A DNA stretch of 64,000 bases, taken from NCBI RefSeq assembly GCF_900113935.1, contig NZ_FORF01000009.1, positions 62,001 to 126,000 on the forward strand, given 5' to 3'. The notes beneath the pieces are model-generated. The model saw nothing but the letters and a program-made list of their open reading frames with translations. It did no database searches and had not been told where the DNA came from. This document shows positions 1-7,990 of this stretch, piece after piece (the stretch's first letter is position 1; each line of letters begins with the position of its first letter). This DNA is from Aquamicrobium aerolatum DSM 21857 (GTDB lineage: Bacteria; Pseudomonadota; Alphaproteobacteria; Rhizobiales; Rhizobiaceae). The position numbers and the translations under genes are program-made.

Positions 1-1
1 G

Positions 2-469
2 GCTTTCGGCGATGGGCGCGATTTTGCGGCTGCGTTCCTCAATATCGACCTGACTGCCGTCGGCGACTGGGCCGAACGCAACAACATCGCCTATGCGTCC
101 TATCAGGAGCTGGCGGGTCATCCTCTGGTCTACGAGATGATCGCCAAGAATGTGGATGAGACGAACCGCAGACTTTCCCACGAGCCGATGATGGCCGGTG
201 GGCAGATCAGGCGTTTCCTCATCCTGCACAAGGAGTTGGACGCGGACGATGGCGAGCTGACCCGCACGCAGAAGGTCCGGCGTTCGTTCATCGCGGAACG
301 CTACGGCGAATTGATCGAAGCGCTTTACGACGGCTCGCCGGAGAAATTCGTCTCAACGGAAGTCACCTATGAAGACGGGCGGAAGGGCAGAATTAGCGCG
401 ACGGTCACGATCGTCGATGCCAAGACCTATTCTCCGGCCGCAGCACCGGTTCAGGAGGCCGCGGAATGA
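2..469 (+). CDS. Acyl-CoA synthetase (AMP-binding), C-terminal part
   Basis: This is the C-terminal 155 residues of a long-chain-type AMP-dependent acyl-CoA synthetase; the start lies outside the window and the frame is open from base 2. The visible part is the mobile C-terminal domain, with the A10-type catalytic lysine in ELTRTQK. The enzyme would activate a carboxylic acid to its acyl-CoA using ATP. Its stop overlaps the start of the next ABC ATPase gene by 4 bases (ATGA), so the two are co-transcribed and probably translationally coupled. This suggests that the acid being activated is the one the Liv-type transporter imports. The AMP-binding core, and so the substrate class, cannot be seen. 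Confidence 0.85.
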   Translation, partial: AFGDGRDFAAAFLNIDLTAVGDWAERNNIAYASYQELAGHPLVYEMIAKNVDETNRRLSHEPMMAGGQIRRFLILHKELDADDGELTRTQKVRRSFIAERYGELIEALYDGSPEKFVSTEVTYEDGRKGRISATVTIVDAKTYSPAAAPVQEAAE

Positions 470-1290
470 ACGCGCATGTTGCGACGAAACCGCTGACCAG
501 TCTGGATGACGGCATCGCCAAGGGCGACATGCTGCTAAAGGTCGACAACGTATCCCTGTCTTTCGGCGGCGTGAAGGCGATCACCGACATTTCGCTCGAC
601 ATTCGCAAGGGAGAGATCCGCGCCATCATCGGACCGAATGGCGCCGGCAAGACGTCGATGCTCAATGTCATCAATGGCTTTTACACACCGCAGCAGGGCG
701 TCATCACATTTCGCGGCAAGCAGCGACGCGCGATGAAGCCGCATCATGCGGTGCTTCAGGGTATCGCCCGCACCTTCCAGAACGTGGCCTTGTTCAAGGG
801 CATGACGACGCTGGAAAACATCATGGCTGGGCGGTCGGTGCATATGAAGCGCAACATGCTTTGGCAGATGTTGTGGCATGGGCCAGCGTTGCGCGAGGAA
901 ATCGAACATCGCGAGAAAGTCGAGGAAATCATCGACTTTCTCGAGATCGAGCACATCCGCCGCACCCCTGTCGGCAAGCTGCCCTATGGCTTGCAAAAGC
1001 GCGTCGAGCTTGGCCGTGCGCTGGCGATGGAGCCGTCATTGCTCCTGCTCGATGAGCCGATGGCAGGCATGAATCTGGAAGAGAAAGAAGACATGAGCCG
1101 GTTCATTATCGACGTGAACCAGCAGCGCGGTACGACAATCGCCCTGATCGAGCACGATATGGGCGTGGTCATGGACCTTTCTGATCGGGTGGTCGTTCTG
1201 GACTACGGCAAGAAGATTGCCGACGGCGCGCCCGAGGAGGTGAAGAATGACCAGGCGGTCATCGATGCCTATCTGGGCGTAGCGCATTGA
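466..1290 (+). CDS. Liv-type ABC transporter ATP-binding protein (LivG-like)
   Basis: A 274-residue cytoplasmic ATPase of the branched-chain amino acid (HAAT) importer class. It has Walker A (GPNGAGKT, about residue 53), the LivG-type signature region (LPYGLQKRVELG) and Walker B followed by DEP (LLLLDEPMAG). It would pair with the LivF-like ATPase at 4981-5814 to power the two permeases downstream. The start is set by AGGAGG at 453-458 and the 4-base overlap with the synthetase gene. The first 25 residues precede the usual LivG start. The HAAT class also carries amides, urea and aromatic or fatty acids, so leucine need not be the substrate. Confidence 0.93.
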   Translation: MNAHVATKPLTSLDDGIAKGDMLLKVDNVSLSFGGVKAITDISLDIRKGEIRAIIGPNGAGKTSMLNVINGFYTPQQGVITFRGKQRRAMKPHHAVLQGIARTFQNVALFKGMTTLENIMAGRSVHMKRNMLWQMLWHGPALREEIEHREKVEEIIDFLEIEHIRRTPVGKLPYGLQKRVELGRALAMEPSLLLLDEPMAGMNLEEKEDMSRFIIDVNQQRGTTIALIEHDMGVVMDLSDRVVVLDYGKKIADGAPEEVKNDQAVIDAYLGVAH

Positions 1291-1305
1291 TGGAAAGGAA
1301 CTGGA

Positions 1306-1449
1306 ATGGACGCTGTCATGATCTCGCCCCTGATCGCTCTGGCGGCAGGAGTGCTCATCCTCGTGATGCCGCGACTGCTGAACTACATCGTGGCGCTTTA
1401 TCTCATCATCATCGGCCTCGTGGGGTTGTTTCCACAACTCGCGGGCTGA
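1306..1449 (+). CDS. DUF3096-like small membrane protein
   Basis: A 47-residue hydrophobic protein made of two membrane-compatible stretches (about residues 6-21 and 28-45) around the turn MPRLLNY. From memory this matches the DUF3096 family, typified by a MPRLLNYIVA-like core followed by a second helix. GGAAAGGAA lies just upstream of the ATG. It sits between the LivG-like ATPase (16 bases away) and the LivH-like permease (35 bases away), so it is an internal cistron of the importer operon. Its function is unknown; an accessory subunit or stabiliser of the permease is one possibility. Confidence 0.75.
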   Translation: MDAVMISPLIALAAGVLILVMPRLLNYIVALYLIIIGLVGLFPQLAG

Positions 1450-1484
1450 TTGCAGGCCGAACAAACCACTAAAGGGACGCCGGA

Positions 1485-2444
1485 ATGGAATTCATACATC
1501 CGATCCTGATCAAGCCGTTCGCGGACATGGTGTCCGCGCCCGACTTTCTGGTCCAGGTGCTGTGGGAGGGGATCGTTTCCGGCGTTCTCTATGCGCTGAT
1601 CGCGCTGGGGTTCGTGCTGATCTTCAAGTCGTCGCGCATTCTCAATTTCGCGCAGGGCATCATGGTGGTGTTTGCGGCGCTGACACTCGTGGGGCTTTAT
1701 GAACGCGGCGTGCCAGCCTGGCTTGCCCTGCCGCTGACACTGGGCGTGATGCTGGTGCTTGCGATCGGTATTGAGCGCGTCGTGTTGCGGCCGCTGGTGA
1801 ACCAGCCCGACATCATCCTGTTCATGGCGACTATCGGCATCACGATGTTCCTGATCGGTCTCGGCGAGACGATCTTCGGCGGCGAGAACAAGCGGATGAT
1901 CACCGAAGAGCTCGGCATTCCCACCGGCAATTTCATTTTCGAACCGTTTGGCGGTTTCGTCTCGATCGAACAGAAAGATCTGACTGCGGTCATCGGAGCC
2001 GTCGTGCTGGTGGTCGTACTGCTGCTGTTTCTCAACAAGTCGAAGATGGGACGGGCCATTCGCGCACTCGGCGACGACCATCAGGCGGCTTTGTCGGTTG
2101 GCATTTCGCTGTCAACGATCTGGGTGCTGGTCTGGTTCATCGCCGGCATCATCGCGCTCGCCACCGGCATAGTCTGGGGCGCGCGCGCCGGCGTCTCGTT
2201 TGCGCTGGAGGTGATCGCGCTGAAGGCCCTGCCGGTGCTGATGCTGGGCGGGCTGGAATCGGTCAGCGGCGCGATCATCGGCGGGCTGATGATCGGCATT
2301 CTGGAAAAAGTGTTCGAGATCTATTGGGGCCAGCCGCTTCTGGGAGGAAGCACGGAATCGTGGTTCGCCTATGTGCTGGCGCTGCTGGTGCTGCTGGCCA
2401 GGCCACAAGGCCTGTTCGGCGAAAAGATCATCGAGCGCGTGTAA
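1485..2444 (+). CDS. Liv-type ABC transporter permease (LivH-like)
   Basis: A 319-residue inner-membrane permease of the LivH class with about eight hydrophobic helices. Typical LivH stretches are present: LNFAQG after the second helix, RAIRALGDDHQAA in the cytoplasmic coupling loop, and a C-terminal ARPQGLFG. It has about 20 extra N-terminal residues compared with the second LivH-like protein of this window (31124-31999). It should form the heterodimeric channel with the LivM-like protein encoded 14 bases downstream. Confidence 0.92.
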   Translation: MEFIHPILIKPFADMVSAPDFLVQVLWEGIVSGVLYALIALGFVLIFKSSRILNFAQGIMVVFAALTLVGLYERGVPAWLALPLTLGVMLVLAIGIERVVLRPLVNQPDIILFMATIGITMFLIGLGETIFGGENKRMITEELGIPTGNFIFEPFGGFVSIEQKDLTAVIGAVVLVVVLLLFLNKSKMGRAIRALGDDHQAALSVGISLSTIWVLVWFIAGIIALATGIVWGARAGVSFALEVIALKALPVLMLGGLESVSGAIIGGLMIGILEKVFEIYWGQPLLGGSTESWFAYVLALLVLLARPQGLFGEKIIERV

Positions 2445-2458
2445 GAGGGGCTGGGCAC

Positions 2459-3535
2459 ATGCTGTATCGCGTCGCAGGACAATTCAAGACCAGCTACCAG
2501 GCGGACTACGCGCTGTTTCCGGTGCGGCAAGATGCGTGGCTGCTGGTGTTCATCCTGTTGCTGGCCTTCGTTGTCTTCCCGATGACCGCCAACGAGTTCA
2601 TGTTCCGGGCGATGCTGACCCCGGTGCTGATCTATTCGCTGGCTGCGCTTGGGTTGAATATTCTCACGGGATATGCGGGGCAGCTGTCGCTGGGCACCGG
2701 GGCGTTCATGGGGGTGGGCGCATATGCCTGCTACAAGCTGGTGACGATCTTCCCGGAAATGAACATCGTCGTTGCGATCTTTCTGTCGGGTTTTTTCTCG
2801 GCAGCCGTGGGGGTGGCGTTTGGGCTGCCATCGCTACGCATCAAGGGGTTTTACCTAGCGATCGCGACTTTGGCGGCGCAGTTCTTTCTGGTGTGGCTGT
2901 TTCAGAAATGGGCATGGCTCTATAATTACTCGGCGTCGGGCGCGATCCAGGTGCCGAATATCAAGCTGTTCGGCGTCACCGTTGCCGGTGCCCATGCGAC
3001 CGCTTTGACGCAATATTACTTCGTTCTGTGCGTCGTCTGCGTGGTGACGTTTCTGGCAATCAACCTGACGCGCGGGCGTATCGGGCGCATCTGGAAATCG
3101 GTGCGCGACATGGATATCGCCGCCGAACTGGTTGGCATCAACCTGATGAAGGCGAAGCTGACGGCGTTTTTCGTTTCGTCCTATATCGTCGGCATTTCCG
3201 GTGCACTGTTCGTGTTCCTGTGGCGCGGCGCGGCAGAGGCGGAACTGTTCGACATCCAGCTGTCGTTCAAGGTGCTGTTCATCGCCATCATCGGCGGGCT
3301 GGGCTCGATCATGGGCAATTTCCTTGGCGCAATCCTGATCGTGGCGCTGCCGGTGCTGATCTCGTTCGTGCCGGGCTTGCTCGGTCTGCCGATCGGCGCG
3401 GCCATGGTGGAGCATCTCAACGTCATGATCATCGGCATGCTGATCATCGGCTTCCTGATCGTTGAGCCGCACGGGCTGGCGCGGTTCTGGGCGATGATCC
3501 GCGAGAAACTGATTATCTGGCCGTTCCCGCATTGA
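2459..3535 (+). CDS. Liv-type ABC transporter permease (LivM-like)
   Basis: A 358-residue multi-spanning permease of the LivM class. Landmarks are NILTGYAGQLSLG in the first third, ATLAAQFFLVWLF, and the coupling helix region SVRDMDIAAELVGINL. It ends in the family-typical VEPHGLARFW. I chose the ATG at 2459 because GAGGGG lies about 8 bases before it. A longer reading from upstream would overlap the permease gene before it and add a non-conserved arginine-rich stretch. It is the partner of the LivH-like protein. Confidence 0.92.
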   Translation: MLYRVAGQFKTSYQADYALFPVRQDAWLLVFILLLAFVVFPMTANEFMFRAMLTPVLIYSLAALGLNILTGYAGQLSLGTGAFMGVGAYACYKLVTIFPEMNIVVAIFLSGFFSAAVGVAFGLPSLRIKGFYLAIATLAAQFFLVWLFQKWAWLYNYSASGAIQVPNIKLFGVTVAGAHATALTQYYFVLCVVCVVTFLAINLTRGRIGRIWKSVRDMDIAAELVGINLMKAKLTAFFVSSYIVGISGALFVFLWRGAAEAELFDIQLSFKVLFIAIIGGLGSIMGNFLGAILIVALPVLISFVPGLLGLPIGAAMVEHLNVMIIGMLIIGFLIVEPHGLARFWAMIREKLIIWPFPH

Positions 3536-3600
3536 GGCATGCGGGATAATTTTTGGGAACACGAATGCCCGGAAAAGGGCGCAAACTGGAGGAGCGACAG

Positions 3601-4914
3601 ATGAGACTGACGATCAAGACTGCAGTGCTTGCCACCATATTCGCCGCGGGCCTGACCGCGCCGGCACTGGCGCAGGACACACTCAAACTGCCGAACATGT
3701 CCTACCGCACCGGACCGTTTGCGGCGACCGGTACGCCGCATATGAACGGTCAGCTTGACTATATGACGATGCTGAACGAGCGCGATGGCGGCATCAATGG
3801 CGTCAAGGTTCAGTTCGATGAATGTGAGACCGGCTACAACACCGAAAAGGGCGTTGAGTGCTATGAAAAGATGCGCTCCGAAGGGGCGCTGGTGACGCAG
3901 CCCTGGTCGACCGGCATCACCCTGCAGGTGCTGCCGCGCACCAATGTCGACAAGATCCCGATGTATGCGCCCGGTTACGGCTTCTCGGCGATGCAGGACG
4001 GCAAGACGTTCTCCTGGGCATTCAACCCTCCGACTTCCTACTGGGACGGCGCCTCGATGATCATGAACGCCATCTCCGGCGACAATCTCGACAGCCTCAA
4101 GGGCAAGAAGATCGCGCTGCTGCATCTCGACCACCCCTACGGCAAGGAGCCGATTCCGCTGCTGGAAGCGCTGGCCGCCAAGCATGGGTTCGAATTGCTG
4201 CTGGTTCCGGTCGGCATGAGCGAAATGCAGAGCCAGTCGGCGCAGTGGCTGCAGATCAGGCGTGAAAAGCCCGACTTCGTGCTGATGTGGGGCTGGGGCG
4301 CGATGAATGGCGGCGCGATCACGGAAGCGGTGAAGACGCGCTACCCGATGAACCAGTTCGTCAGCATCTGGTGGGGCGCGCATGAGCCCGATCTGTCGCT
4401 GGTCGGCGATCAGGCGAAGGGCTATCGCGCCCTGTCGTGGAATTTTGCCGACTCCGACTCCAAGCTGATGCAGGACGTCAAGAAATACGTCGTTGATGCC
4501 GGCAAGTCGCAGATCAACCAGGCAGGCGGCGAATTCGACACCACCGCCTATCAGCGCGGCATCCTGATGTCGGTCATCATGGCGGAAGGCGTGCGCGCAG
4601 CACAGGATCTGGCCGGAACGCCCAACATTGACCGCGAACAGCTACGGGGCGGCTTCGAGAACATCAAGCTCGACGATACCCGTCTGGCAGAGCTGGGCGC
4701 GACCGACATGATGGCGCCATTTTCGACCAGCTGCGCCAATCATACCGGGCACGCCAAGGCGTGGATGATCGAGTGGGACGGCTCGAAGTTCGTCAAGGTG
4801 ACGGATTTGTTGACGGCAGATCGTGCGGAGATCGACCCGCTGGTTGAGAAAGCTGCGGCAGCCTATGCCGCCGCCAATCAACCTTGGCCGATCAATGACG
4901 CCTGCACCGACTAA
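3601..4914 (+). CDS. Liv-type ABC transporter periplasmic binding protein
   Basis: A 437-residue periplasmic binding protein of the Leu/Ile/Val (Peripla_BP_6) fold. It starts with a Sec signal peptide (MRLTIKTAVLATIF...) and a likely cut after APALAQ. The ATG at 3601 is preceded by GGAGGAG with good spacing. At about 410 mature residues it is longer than LivK-type proteins (about 350), as is common for HAAT receptors of acids and aromatic compounds. It lies between the permease and LivF-like genes, followed by a perfect 14-base-pair stem-loop. That stem-loop may raise its level relative to the downstream ATPase. Confidence 0.92.
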   Translation: MRLTIKTAVLATIFAAGLTAPALAQDTLKLPNMSYRTGPFAATGTPHMNGQLDYMTMLNERDGGINGVKVQFDECETGYNTEKGVECYEKMRSEGALVTQPWSTGITLQVLPRTNVDKIPMYAPGYGFSAMQDGKTFSWAFNPPTSYWDGASMIMNAISGDNLDSLKGKKIALLHLDHPYGKEPIPLLEALAAKHGFELLLVPVGMSEMQSQSAQWLQIRREKPDFVLMWGWGAMNGGAITEAVKTRYPMNQFVSIWWGAHEPDLSLVGDQAKGYRALSWNFADSDSKLMQDVKKYVVDAGKSQINQAGGEFDTTAYQRGILMSVIMAEGVRAAQDLAGTPNIDREQLRGGFENIKLDDTRLAELGATDMMAPFSTSCANHTGHAKAWMIEWDGSKFVKVTDLLTADRAEIDPLVEKAAAAYAAANQPWPINDACTD

Positions 4915-4924
4915 CGCGTGATCC

Positions 4925-4958
4925 ATGATGGCTCGACCATTTGGGGTCGAGCCATCAT
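4925..4958 (+). terminator. Perfect 14-bp intercistronic stem-loop
   Basis: Arms at 4925-4938 and 4945-4958 pair perfectly around a 6-base loop (ATTTGG). There is no T-run afterwards and the operon continues into the LivF-like gene 22 bases later. It is more likely a partial terminator or an mRNA 3'-end stabiliser for the abundant binding-protein message than a full stop. Confidence 0.6.
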
Positions 4959-4980
4959 TCACAAGACAAATGGCAGTTCG

Positions 4981-5814
4981 ATGACGCAGACAGCAATGGT
5001 TCCGGCCCCGGCCGACACGATTCTCTCGGTCAACAATATCGAGGTGATCTACGATCACGTGATTCTGGTGCTGAAGGGCGTGTCACTGAACGTGCCGCGC
5101 GGCGGTATTACCGCGCTGCTCGGTGCCAATGGTGCCGGCAAGACGACGACGCTGAAAGCGATCTCCAACCTGCTGCATGCCGAGCGCGGCGAGGTCACCA
5201 AAGGCAATATTCAGTTTGAGGGTGAGCAGGTTCAGTCGCTGTCGCCGAACGAGCTGGTGCGGCGTGGCTGTATTCAAGTGATGGAGGGACGGCATTGCTT
5301 TGGCCATCTGTCGGTTGAGGACAACCTTCTTTCCGGTGCCTACACGCGACGCGATGGCAATGCGGCGGTACGTGCCGATCTTGAGATGGTCTATGACTAT
5401 TTTCCCCGGCTTCGCGTTCGCCGTGCGAGCCAGGCCGGCTACACGTCCGGGGGCGAGCAGCAAATGACCGCAATCGGGCGCGCCCTGATGAGCCGTCCCA
5501 AGATGATACTCCTGGATGAGCCCTCGATGGGGCTTGCCCCGCAGCTGGTCGAGGAAATTTTCGAAATTGTCCGCAAGCTCAATGACGAGCAGGGTGTTTC
5601 TTTTCTGCTTGCCGAGCAGAACACCAACATTGCGCTGCGCTATGCCAAATATGGCTACATCCTCGAATCGGGCCGGATCGTGCTCGATGGCGAAGCTTCG
5701 GCCCTGCGCGAGAACGAGGACGTCAAGGAATTCTATCTTGGCGTCGGTGGCGAAGGCCGTCGCTCGTTCAAGGATGTCAAACACTATAAGAGGCGCAAGC
5801 GCTGGCTGGCATAG
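4981..5814 (+). CDS. Liv-type ABC transporter ATP-binding protein (LivF-like)
   Basis: A 277-residue ATPase of the LivF class and the second nucleotide-binding subunit of this importer. It has Walker A (GANGAGKTT), the degenerate signature SGGEQQM and Walker B with DEPSMGLAP, all typical of LivF. I chose the ATG at 4981. The frame is open back to 4918, but that extension runs through the stem-loop and is not conserved-looking. The C-terminus (KHYKRRKRWLA) is basic, as in LivF proteins of acyl-CoA-linked HAAT systems; the second LivF of this window ends similarly. It is the last gene of the operon. Confidence 0.92.
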   Translation: MTQTAMVPAPADTILSVNNIEVIYDHVILVLKGVSLNVPRGGITALLGANGAGKTTTLKAISNLLHAERGEVTKGNIQFEGEQVQSLSPNELVRRGCIQVMEGRHCFGHLSVEDNLLSGAYTRRDGNAAVRADLEMVYDYFPRLRVRRASQAGYTSGGEQQMTAIGRALMSRPKMILLDEPSMGLAPQLVEEIFEIVRKLNDEQGVSFLLAEQNTNIALRYAKYGYILESGRIVLDGEASALRENEDVKEFYLGVGGEGRRSFKDVKHYKRRKRWLA

Positions 5815-5832
5815 GAGACGCTCCGGCGTTTC
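5815..5832 (+). terminator. Possible weak terminator of the Liv-type operon
   Basis: GAGACGC (5815-5821) pairs with GCGTTTC (5826-5832) around TCCG, with one G-T wobble. It starts directly after the stop codon and is followed by ACCAATTTTATC. It is short and the U-tract is imperfect. Confidence 0.4.
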
Positions 5833-5987
5833 ACCAATTTTATCGATAGTTTGGCCGCGCTTTGCCAGCGGAGGTCTCCCCATTCCACCGCCTGGTCATT
5901 TTCAGGTGGCTCCCGACCATCCGGGAGTTGCCCTGAAGCCATCTTTTCGCTATCAGCGCTAAATGCATTCCGGAGGGGATACCAGAC

Positions 5988-6215
5988 ATGGCTGACAATA
6001 CACCGACCGGAGCGGTCGAACTGGGCGCTGAGATGGATTACGCGGAACACGAAAAGTCCTATTGGCTGTTCGTGACGGTTGCCAAATATTGCGCATTGGT
6101 GATCAGCGCCCTGCTGATCGCGATGGCCTTTGGCTTTTTCACCAGCGCCGGCTTTTTCTCCGCGTCGATTCTGTTCATCCTGCTGACGGCTGTCGGCGCA
6201 TATTTCCTGCGCTAG
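5988..6215 (+). CDS. aa3-type cytochrome c oxidase subunit IV
   Basis: A 75-residue protein with a charged N-terminal half containing MDYAEHEKSYWLF, followed by two hydrophobic stretches (about residues 34-52 and 56-74). This is the pattern of the bacterial aa3-type oxidase subunit IV family, a small accessory membrane subunit. As in many Hyphomicrobiales it sits directly upstream of the transhydrogenase genes and away from the main oxidase operon. The ATG follows GGAGGGGATACCAGAC. Confidence 0.85.
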   Translation: MADNTPTGAVELGAEMDYAEHEKSYWLFVTVAKYCALVISALLIAMAFGFFTSAGFFSASILFILLTAVGAYFLR

Positions 6216-6319
6216 ACGACCGTTTGCCTGTGCGGCGCCGGCTGTGGCGTCATTTCGTCAGCCTGCACCGCGGGCTTTCGGCGCGTGTGGTGTGAGATGT
6301 CAGCCAAGAGGATTTGCCG

Positions 6320-7558
6320 GTGGGACAGATAATATTCGTACCTCGCGAGGTTGACGCAGCGGAAGCGCGCGTGGCTGCCTCTCCGGAAACCGTGAAGCGC
6401 CTTTCAGGTCTCGGGTTCACGGTCGTCATCGAAAAGGATGCTGGTGCAAACGCACGCATTCCCGATGCGGATTTCGCAGCCAACGGGGCGACCATTGGTA
6501 GCGCGGCTGACGTGAAATCTGCCGACGTGGTGCTCAAGGTTCGCCGTCCTACCACCGCGGAATTGAAGAACTACAAGCCGGGAGCGCTGGTTCTCGCCTC
6601 CATGGACCCTTACGGCAATGACGCTGCAATCGCGGCCATGGCGGGTGCGGGTGTTTCGGCTTTCGCGATGGAGTTCATGCCGCGCATCACCCGCGCGCAG
6701 TCGATGGATATCCTGTCGTCACAGGCCAACCTGGCCGGCTATCAGGCCGTGGTCGACGCGGCTTATGAATATGACCGCGCCTTGCCGATGATGATGACGG
6801 CGGCAGGCACCGTGCCAGCGGCGAAAGTGTTCGTCATGGGTGTTGGCGTCGCCGGCCTGCAGGCAATCGCGACCGCGCGCCGCATGGGCGCCGTTGTGAC
6901 CGCAACCGACGTGCGCCCCGCAGCCAAGGAGCAGGTCGCGTCGCTGGGCGCAAAGTTCCTCGCGGTTGAGGACGAGGAATTCAAGGCCGCTGAAACGGCG
7001 GGCGGCTACGCCAAGGAAATGTCGAAGGAATATCAGGCCAAGCAGGCCGCGCTGACTGCCGAGCACATCGCCAAGCAGGACATCGTCATCACTACGGCGC
7101 TGATCCCCGGTCGCCCGGCGCCGAAGCTGGTATCCGCCGCGATGGTTGCGTCGATGAAAGCCGGTTCGGTGATCGTTGATCTTGCGGTTGAGCGTGGCGG
7201 CAACGTCGAAGGCGCGGTTGCCGGTGAGGTCGTCACGACTGCCAATGGCGTCAAGATCGTCGGCCATCTCAACGTCCCCGGTCGCGTCGCTGCCTCTGCC
7301 TCGCTGCTTTACGCCAAGAACCTCTACACGTTCCTCGAAACCATGGTCGATAAGGAAACCAAAACGGTTTCTCTCAATCTGGAAGACGAGCTTGTTGCGG
7401 CGACCCTTCTGACGCATGGCGGCAAGGTGGTTCACCCGAATTTCGCCGGTGTCGTTACTTCGGCTGCTGTCGATGAGGCGGTTGCCGAAAAGAAGACGGC
7501 GGCCAAAAAGGTGGCAGCGAAAAAATCGCCCGGCGACAAGCCGAAGGGAGATTCGTGA
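6320..7558 (+). CDS. pntAA: NAD(P) transhydrogenase subunit alpha part 1
   Basis: The NAD(H)-binding domain I of the proton-translocating transhydrogenase, a peripheral subunit of 412 residues. It shows the Rossmann motif [15 protein letters not shown] and the mobile-loop region around [13 protein letters not shown]. In this split form it works with PntAB and PntB to make NADPH from NADH using the proton gradient. I chose GTG at 6320, about 7 bases after AAGAGGA; an in-frame TTG at 6314 is too close to that site. An unusual Lys/Ala-rich tail ([12 protein letters not shown]) ends the protein. The stop overlaps the pntAB start. Confidence 0.95.
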   Translation: MGQIIFVPREVDAAEARVAASPETVKRLSGLGFTVVIEKDAGANARIPDADFAANGATIGSAADVKSADVVLKVRRPTTAELKNYKPGALVLASMDPYGNDAAIAAMAGAGVSAFAMEFMPRITRAQSMDILSSQANLAGYQAVVDAAYEYDRALPMMMTAAGTVPAAKVFVMGVGVAGLQAIATARRMGAVVTATDVRPAAKEQVASLGAKFLAVEDEEFKAAETAGGYAKEMSKEYQAKQAALTAEHIAKQDIVITTALIPGRPAPKLVSAAMVASMKAGSVIVDLAVERGGNVEGAVAGEVVTTANGVKIVGHLNVPGRVAASASLLYAKNLYTFLETMVDKETKTVSLNLEDELVAATLLTHGGKVVHPNFAGVVTSAAVDEAVAEKKTAAKKVAAKKSPGDKPKGDS

Positions 7559-7980
7559 TGGAAGATAGATCCGCACTGGGGCAGGCGATCGAGCAGTTGG
7601 AGCAGGCAGCAGCTTCAGTCCGCCTTGCTTTTCAGGAGCAGCAGGCTGAGTCCGTCGCGGACGCACTTGCAGCCGGCGCTGGGGCAGCATCCGGGATCGA
7701 TCCGTTCGTGTTCCGCTTTGCGATTTTCGTGCTGGCGATCTTCGTCGGCTATTATGTCGTCTGGTCGGTGACGCCGGCGTTGCACACGCCGCTGATGGCC
7801 GTCACCAACGCAATCTCCTCGGTGATCATCGTCGGCGCGTTGCTGGCGGTGGGCATTTCGGCCTCGGGCGCCGCCATGGGCTTCGGCTTTGTCGCAGTGA
7901 TCCTCGCTTCCGTGAACATCTTCGGCGGGTTCCTCGTCACGCAGCGGATGCTCGCCATGTACAAGAAAAAAGAGAACTGA
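7558..7980 (+). CDS. pntAB: NAD(P) transhydrogenase subunit alpha part 2
   Basis: A 140-residue membrane subunit carrying the alpha-side transmembrane helices of domain II. About 50 polar residues come first, then hydrophobic helices at about 52-72, 80-102 and 108-130. In E. coli this part is fused to domain I; here it is separate, as in Rhodospirillum rubrum. The ATG at 7558 overlaps the pntAA stop and lies 7 bases after GAAGGGAG. A GTG at 7555 is possible but less well spaced. Confidence 0.95.
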   Translation: MEDRSALGQAIEQLEQAAASVRLAFQEQQAESVADALAAGAGAASGIDPFVFRFAIFVLAIFVGYYVVWSVTPALHTPLMAVTNAISSVIIVGALLAVGISASGAAMGFGFVAVILASVNIFGGFLVTQRMLAMYKKKEN

Positions 7981-7990
7981 GGCCACGCTG

